Part shown: positions 11,901-20,900 of the stretch, piece after piece
Layout of the letters: each line of letters starts with the position of its first letter
Position numbering within the stretch: position 1 is the stretch's first letter
Assembly: GCA_930367215.1 (NCBI GenBank)
Contig: OV884056.1
Span: 279,602,067-279,666,066, forward strand
Direction: 5' to 3'
Length of the DNA: 64,000 nt
From: Pollenia angustigena
Taxonomy: Eukaryota; Arthropoda; Insecta; Diptera; Polleniidae
Made by a program: the position numbers and the translations under genes
The notes under the pieces: model-generated
What the model was told of the DNA's origin: nothing
Databases searched by the model: none
The model's input: only the letters and a program-made list of their open reading frames with translations

Positions 11901-14900
11901 GGTAGGGGGAAATTATATTCAAAACATAGATAGACCGGCACATAAGCTTTACGTTTTGTCCAATAGTAGGACAATAAGGGGGGTGGGGTCAATTTCTGCC
12001 TAAACTAACTAACCAATTGTAATGAAATCAATTCATTAATAAAGAATGCTGGTATGTGTATAAAACATTAAATATGTTTCTACCTTTGTATATGTACGTA
12101 TGTCCGTTGTAGACTATGAAAGCATGCAACATATGTGCTTCAAAACTAGGACCACGAGGAAAGTAGGCGCCAATATCTAGCTCTCCAATGGACACATTAG
12201 CTAGCATTTAAAAAAAAATTGGACCACGAGGGGTGGTAAGGAGCAATTTATGCCTCCCCAAAAGTATCTAACAGATTTTTTAACAAAAAAACTAAATGTG
12301 TTTATCCTTTTTAGCGTAGTAGCACGCGCCGGGTAGTCGCTAGTCTTTGATAAATTTTTATGATGCTTTCGTTATTTTGGATTTCATCATTTAAATTTTT
12401 AACTTTTTATAAATGGAATTTTTAAATATTTGTTGTTGTAAAAAAAAATTAGATACTGTGCCCCTGTTCTCTAACTCTCACGTCGAGAAACTTTTCGATT
12501 AAAATGTGTGAAATGAAACAAAAATGCCATATATTGAAACAAACAGCTGTTTTTCTTACTAAACTGTGTCTGTAACTTTTTTTGGCAGAACTAGCTGTCA
12601 ATGTCACATCGGCTTCGAGTGCAATGTTACGACATCTATAACCTCTTTTGAAAGTTTTCCACTCGCTTTTCGAGAAACGATGAAATATTTTGTTTCACAT
12701 ATTTTCGATGCGAGAAATTCTCACTTAAGATACGGAACATGGTTACGGATTATTGATTTTTCTTTTAAAAATTTTTTTTTATTTTTTAAGCAAAATTTAT
12801 TGCTTTTGAATGTTTTACTGATTTCGAAAATATTCTGGTATAATTTTATTCTTATGGTGATGTTTTCCTTTTTATACTAAGTTTGTCATTCCGTGTGAAA
12901 CTTTTTTATTATTCATCTCAGACCCCATTAAGTATAAATATTCTGGGTCTTTGAGTAATTCTAAGTCGATTTAGCCATATCGTCTGTCTGTCCGTCTGAC
13001 CGTCTGTTGAAAACACGCTCACTTTCGAAAAACTCAAAAGAAATAAGCACACTTAGTGCCAAAATGCTTGTAGTTATCCTAAGCAGTTTGGGATTGAAAT
13101 CCAGCAAAATCGGTTCAGTAGGATCAGAGCTATGAATCAAAATATGGAACCACCACCTTAAAAAAATTGATAATTTTGTTATAAAAACTAACATAAATGG
13201 TGGAAAAATGCATAGAATGATATAAGATTTAACAAAAATTCGTTTTATTCGACTTGAAATTATGCTGTAAAATTTCGTGAAGATCCATCCATAATTTACC
13301 CTAGGCCACATATAAGCCCTACTCCCGGAAAACAGTATAGTATAGTCCTAAAACCCTTATTAACAATGCTCTCACAACAACTGTTGGCACGTCACAGTTT
13401 AATAAGGCTAGAAATGACACTGTAAAGTTTCGTGAAGATCGGACCATAATTTACCCTAGGTCCTAAACCCTACTCCCGGCAAACAGTTTAGTACGCCTTA
13501 ATTATCAATGCTGTCATAATAGAATTGGTACGTCACAGTTTTGTAGGCCTAGAAATGACACTGTGAAATTTCGTGTAGATCGGTCCATAATTTACCCTAG
13601 GCCCCATATAGAACCCACTCTGGTAAAATAATTAAATGCGCCTAAAACCGAAGCAGATATAGATATTGCGGTAATCTTTCTTCCAGCTTAGCTTCATATG
13701 GCCAACAAAAAATGTTATGCAATTTTGCGATATACGGTCCATAATTTAGCTTAGTTCCCATTTTAGCAGCCTTCTGAATTTCACTGCAAACGCTTAAAGT
13801 AATTGTATCGCTGTATTGAAATTTATGTTTTTTAATACCAAAAATCACTCTGCAGACTTTTGGGATGATTGGTTCATAGCTTACCATGGCTCCAATATAA
13901 ATTGCTATCCTGAAAATCATTTAAGTTCAGCTTAAACTGTTACGAATCGTTATATTTTACTCAAGCTATTTAAAATTGCTAAAAAAAAGCATTAAGCTTT
14001 CTGATTGTCGGTCAATAATTTAATATATGCAGGTCTTAACCGCAACCAATTGTAATGCAGATGTCTGTTTTTATAAAGATAATAATAATAAATAGACATC
14101 ATACAGATATTACTCCTAAAACATTCGAGTTGTCGGTGTAGGGTATCAATGATTCGGCACAGCCGAATAAAGCACTCTTACTTGTTTTATTTGAGTTTTA
14201 TCTCCACCTTCAGCAACGATTTTTTATAATTTTGCAAACTGATTTTCTTCAATTTCAGAATTTTTTCTAAAGATCGCCAATTTAATTTTAAAACTAAGTG
14301 AATTTGTTTTTCATTTTTCTAAGTTCCTCTTGCCTTTTTTATATATTTCAGCACCGATGCTTATATATATGCCGTTGATTATCGTTTGAATTCCGTAGTT
14401 GAAATGGAGCAGCTACAAGAGTAAGTTTAGTTTTGTTTAATTTATAGAATTATGATTTAAAAAAAATATATATTTTATTTTAAATGTATAACAGATCGTT
14501 AGCCGCCATACAACTAGATACCCTGCAACATCATCAACAACAACAGCTGTTGCAAAACAATCCAAATGGTCCTTGGGATTCTAGCAAAGCAATGCCACGT
14601 ATTATTGAATTAGCCGAGCTTGGACAACTTCCCCGCAAGTCAACACATAGTGCAACATTCTGGAGTAGCTTAGAAATTGTCGCCATTGTACTTGTAGCAA
14701 TTTGTGGGCTCGGTGCCGCCATGACAGCATTGTGTTTTATGTGTATGCGACAGAAACGGTAAAAAAAAAATTCAATAATAATTTAAATTATTTTTAGTTT
14801 TTAAGCGAAACATTTTAATTTTATATTAAAACAGACTGACGATTTTACAATTTCCCACTTATTGCTAATAATGAGAGCATTAATTAAACTTAAGCAACTA

Positions 14901-17900
14901 GTTCTTAAAGAAAGTATCTAAATAATATTTCCACAACACAGAATAAAACTGATTATTTCGATAAAAAGAGAATCTTGGAATAGTTGTTTTAATTATTTTT
15001 CTTACTTCATTCGAGCTCTGTTGTCATCAAAACAGAAACTTACAATCCGAAAAGCTGTAGTAAATGAAAAAATAACGGTACTTTCTAAATTGGTAACAAT
15101 TTAACCCCATTTTTAAAATGAACAATCATTGTAGCAGTGAACAACATAAAAAAACTATTCTAAGCTTCTCTTGTTAAACCATAAAAATATTCCAATAATT
15201 CTAAAAATGTTCTTAGTAAATTACCAACAAAGAACATGTTGCTTGTCGATGATGTGATACTCTTAAAAGCATCTTTAAGAACAAATCATGTATTAAATTA
15301 AATTTTTTATTTTTTTCATATTCTTTGCAAAAGTGGTCTATGGTCGCAAAAACAATTTCCAGCTTCTGAAACTGGTTTAACATATACAATAGCACGTGCT
15401 GGTCTAGATTCATGTAGTAGAAGACATCATCAAACTCCAATAGTAACACAAGATCAACACCATCATCAACAACTTCAAAGGCAAAGCCAACGTAAATATG
15501 CCATATTCTAGTCTTTAAACAATTTTAATTTAGAATTATTTTCCTGAAAAACTGAGTTTATTGATTGTTTTCTCTTTTCCAGAATCTATATGTTCATCTA
15601 GCAAGACACAGTCAACGGCAGTGGCTACGCAAAAACTTTCGCAAGATTGGTCTACATCCAAGTTGCAATCACCTCACCATCAAACACAACTTCTCGGTCA
15701 AACTCATTCATCATTGTCGAAACAACATTCTTCATCTCATTATCATCATCAACATGCCCATCATCATCACAATCATAACCAGCAACCGTCGCAGCAGCAA
15801 CAAACTACACAGCATCAATATGTTCCTCAAACACAACATCAGCATCAACATCATCATACGCATCTAAATAATGAGTAAGTTACAGAATCTTTTTCTTATT
15901 TAATTATGGGTTGGATATGCTTAGCACACTTGGGCGTTCTCTTTTATGTTAATGCATGGCAAAGTTTAATGGTTTCTATTGCACAATGGTTGGAATGAGG
16001 TTCAATATTAAAAATTGGTACAATAAATGAGGCATTATTCGTGAAGCGGATAACCCAAAAATATATTTAGCCAAAATGCACTTATATGTATTTGGCACAA
16101 CTATTAGTAGTTGTCCACGTCTTTAAAACAGCTTTAATAACGGGTACAGGACAACAGTAAGTCGTGGAAGACATATGTATGAGGACAGCTCAATACAAAT
16201 CGTTGACAAATAGCAGTAAGTTCATACAAGACGAGATGAGCGATAATGTCTTAATTTCATCGACGAATATAAACAAGACAATACCCCTATACAATACCCT
16301 ACAAGAAATGGATGACCGAAACTAAAAAAAAAAAAAATTGTTTACTAACCCACTTGCAACAACTTAACATTTGAAAACACCACAAAAATGCCAATTTTTT
16401 TTTAATTGTTGTTATACATACGCTTTACCTGCTAATATTTGTGAAAATTTTATTAATATTTTAATAATTATTAAATTATTAAAATAAATAAAGAAAATCC
16501 AAAGGATTTGGGTAAGTAAGTTATAAAAATGCGAAAAAGAAAAACGCGAAGCTGAAGATGCGGAAAAGCCTTAACAAAATTTGGGCGATGCCAAAAAGAC
16601 TTATATCCGAAGATCCCAGTTGGCCAGTTGCATATTTGAATGTGTCGAAAATTAACAGAAACGTTAAAATCTATGGGTGGGCACATCGTGGGCACACAGG
16701 TAAAGGTTTAATTTTTTATTTACATTACGGATTTTAACAATCAGCCATGTCACAGAGTACAATTCCGTTCGGAAACTGAATTCATTCCGTATTTTTGTGC
16801 TTCAGAAAATGACGAAAAAATGTTTCGGAACGGTATGGAAGTTGTCTGTATCTGAAAGGCCATAAAACTATCAAAATACACTTTCCATCAACAAACAAAT
16901 ATGTTTTCTTCAATTCCGAACGGAATCATTCCGAACGGAATTGTACTCTGTGACATGGCCCAATGTTTGGTACACTAAAACTTGTGCCAGAAGGCAAATC
17001 GGTAAGTTTCGTTTCGTGAACAATATTGTAGAAACTCATTTATTTGTTTTATGCACCAGGTGGACACGAACTGCATGTAGATTACTGGGAATTAATTGGT
17101 TTGGCTCCTGCTGGCGCTGCTGAAAGTATTCTCAATGAAGAGGCTCATCCCGATGTTCAGTTGGATAATCTTCATAGTATGATTAGAGGCGAAAACATTT
17201 TTCCGTGTTAATTCTTCTACCTACAGTGAATGGTGCACAGAATACACAGAACTGTAAAAAGTGACGTGTGAAAAAGGCCCAAATCAGTTGCGAGGGCAGC
17301 TTTCGAAGAAAGAGACAGAAAGCTGTTTTTGGTAGTAAAGTAGCAAGGTGTAAAAACAGTCCGCAACAATCAACACAAATGGCGTGATCAAAACAAAAAT
17401 AACAAAACAGAAACCACGTTAAACAAATGCATTAGTTCAACAAAAGTTGTTTTTTGTGCAAAAAAAATGTATTTAGTAATATTGTTTTGTGTTATAATGT
17501 TATTTACTTACTTAAATATTATTTACTCGTGTTGTGGTAAACTTAAAAGTCAATTTTTACAGCAGTTTTGTAAATAAATCTTAACTAAATAAATTTGTGT
17601 TCATTGTATTGCGGCATAGAATATGATGAAAAGAGAAATGCAAAAGGGCAGCTTTCTTTGAAAGACAAAAAAAAAACGCAAAATCTTCCGTCTCGTGACA
17701 GTTCTGTGTATTCTGTGGAATGGTGTAAACGCATACGTACAGCAGTCAACTTGATTTAGTTGCATTGTTAGGAGCCAGAGTTGGTTATACGATATTCAGA
17801 GGTATGTTATCATGAAAATTTGTTTTTAAAGAAAATGAAGTCGTCTTTTTTTGTATTTCACAGTATTTTGCAAATTGTAGCGAAAAACACAAATCTAGCA

Positions 17901-20900
17901 CTTCTTGTTTAATAATTTAATAAAAAAACTGTTATCCTCTGACGTTTATGAAAGGAGGAATAACTGTTACGGTCCCTGTTTTATTACGCCTTTTTGCAAT
18001 ATTCCCATTCTTTAAATATTTCACTTGGTTTTTGCTTAAGTCAACCTTTGGTTAACATTGATGCTATAGATGTAAACATATACTTAGGAATGATTCTAAT
18101 GAAACAACAAGATATTCTGGTAGTGTATAGGATCATTTCTTAGTATATGTACTTATCTATAGCATCAATGTTAACCAAAGGTTGACTTAAGCAAAAACCA
18201 AGTGAAATATTTAAAGAATGCAAAAAAGCTTTATAAAATTTAAATTACCTCATAGGACAAAAAATAATTGAAGCACAGCCGCGAATAACGTTGTAAACGC
18301 CACATTTTGCAAAAACTATTTTTCTTTCTTACACATTTTAAACACCAAATCAACCAAAACTATGCACCTGAACGCCTTCAAAATGACATACAAAGTGTCA
18401 GCCAGTGGAAGAACATTGCAAGTTACTAACAAAATTATGAAACCGAAATGGTTTTGCAGTGCGGAATAATGTTTAAAAAGCCTTTTGCATAAAAGTTTTT
18501 ATTATCATTATTTTTAATAATAGAAAAAAAAAATGTTTAAAACAAATAATGCTGCCTGTCAAAAAAGGTTTTTTTGCTTTCCTGAAAAATTATTATTTTG
18601 TAACTTAAAACGTTATTCGCGGCTGTGCTTCAATTATTTATTTATTTAATTTATTTTGTAAAACGAACAAATATTGAATTTTATTTTAAATAAAAAACAA
18701 AAATATGTATGAGAGTTGAATAAAATGAATCGTGTTTTATTTAAGCTAAAAAGTACGTCAACAGTGACGAATATATGCATCAGTACTGACTAGTCAGCTA
18801 TGACCGGTATATGCATCAGTATTGACTAATCAGCTGTGTCCGATTTATACATCAGTACTGATATGTAAAGAGTATAAGAGTAAACAGCTCAGATATATGT
18901 TTTATCTACCACAAAATTCATAGGTTAAAGAAGGATGCAAAATCACACGTACACAAAAGTTTAGGTAATTTTTTCACGTTGGCCTTAAGAAAATGATAGA
19001 AACTTTGTTCTACGCGATGACCGCTATCTGTATCAGCAATGTCGGTCATATGATAGGTCAAATGTACATCACTATTCTTGTAGGGTATATACAAGACAAT
19101 ATCTCCTACCTTTGCGTCAACGACTACATTCATGAAAAATTTTCCAGTGCTTTTTAAGTATATTGCTATTTTATTTCGTTTGTTTTATTTCAGTTACAAA
19201 TTATATCGACCCCTAACCGCGAAAATAACGTAAGCGCCAAAAATCAAATTTTACAGGAGAGAGCTTTTTTATTTTATTTCATTTAAATTTTGTATGAAAT
19301 TTGTCGCTTACAATAAAATTGTTTTTGCTATAAAATCGTAACGGTACATTTTGTGGCCATGACATTTTAGGAGATGATGCAAGTGTTGCCAATAAAGTCT
19401 CTTATTAAAAAAAACCGAAAATTGAAAATCGTGTCGCTTACGTTATTTTCGCGGTTAGGGCTCGACATATAAACTGCATGTAATCCACATTCCAGCTCGC
19501 CACTACCTTAACAGCATGTTTTCGGTTTAACTAGATGTGCTATTTCGTAAATTGTATGTAGGTTTTTAAATCAACAATTAAAAAAAAGAATGTGAGAATT
19601 TTAAGCAAACCAAAACATGTGAATAGTCGATTAGAGGATCTGGACTATGCTGATGATATCTGCTTACTCACTCATAACTTTACCGACATATCAGCAAAAT
19701 TGGAACAGATACACCAGCACAAATACATACAGGTACTAAGCTGCGTCTTTTCTCCTCAAATGTTCGCTCTACCCTGCTATATGGATGTGAATCCTGGAAC
19801 TCTACGGCAAACAACATACAACATCTACAGGTATTCATTAATCGTTGCTTGCGGGCCAGCTTCAGCCCAGCTTCAGTTAAGAATGAAAACTTATCAGTAA
19901 ATTTTAATTAATTTCATGTTGTAAATTTCCTTTTTTCATAAAAATAATTTAATGAAAATTAAATTTGATGAACTTAAGCCTAATTAAAAATATTAAAAAA
20001 AAAAAAAAATTTGGATTAAAAACCATAAATAGTTCAACAAAATAACCACAATACTAATTATTGTTAAAGCTAAGGCACGAGCTCTATGTTTGCATTTGTC
20101 CTTCAGGTTGTGCTGAAAAAGGTCAACAAGAAAAACAAAGATAAAAAATGAAAAACAAAACAAAATATGAACTATGGACTTCAAGAAGAATTCTTGACAA
20201 AAGTACGAAAAAACAGAAGTAAGGAAAAACATGTAAAATAAATTAAAATAGATAATCATTCAAAGCAAATTTCGATCTAGCAAAGGTTAAATACAATTTG
20301 GTTTAAGGATTGATGTTTGACTATTGACGTCAGCAGTCGTCGATGGCTGCGAGTGTTAAACGGCAAGCCCTCTGAAGAGATTGATTGGTTGCAATCGAAA
20401 CATGTAAGGGTAACCTGTCCGTAAAAAAACGCCTGGGTTCGAGCCAAGCTTCAGTCAAGAATGAAAACTTATCAGTAAATTTTAATTCATTTCATGTTGT
20501 AAAATTCCTTTCTTCATAAAAATAATTTAATGAAAATTAATTTAATTTTTACCAGTAAACAAATTAAAAACAAAAAAAACGAAGTAAAATAGCGCAAATT
20601 GCAAATACGTACATTTTGTTGTTGTGCAAATGTGTGTATTTTTGCACGCATTTGCATCGTTTGCACAAAAAAAAACCATGCGCAAAATTAGTAGTGCATA
20701 TTTGCTCAGTTGCAAACAAATGTAAACGATATCATTTCACATATTAAGCGCCATATTGTTTTTTAAGGAAACTTATAAGTTGAACATTTTAGTAAGTTTT
20801 AATATAAAATAGAGAACTAAATTTACACAATTTTTTTTTTTTTTTGGCTTTCTTAAAACTTAAATTTTTTGGCGAACTATTTATAGTTATATTGCCAGGG

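Larger units (their letters stand above)
9344..14351. other. Cadherin intron (5.0 kb), filled with repeats
   Basis: No exon is recognised. It holds two copies of a repeat found elsewhere (9945-10330 and 10500-10740), a tRNA-derived SINE, degenerate repeats with a gaccacgaggggtggta motif (about 11480-11600 and 12170-12260), an inverted-repeat element at 12461-12743, and a long degenerate repeat from 12873 to about 14190. Confidence 0.6.

Noticed and set aside
12566..12880. 104-codon ORF in the cadherin intron
   Set aside because: It overlaps an inverted-repeat element and a T-rich stretch and shows no recognisable protein features.
13260..13620. CRISPR-like or satellite array
   Set aside because: Only three diverged units of about 150 bp within a dispersed eukaryotic repeat; no spacers or regular repeats.
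15565..15867. 100-codon ORF rich in Ile overlapping the His-rich exon
   Set aside because: It is the same CAT/CAC repeat read in another frame; the spliced cadherin frame fits phase and splice sites.
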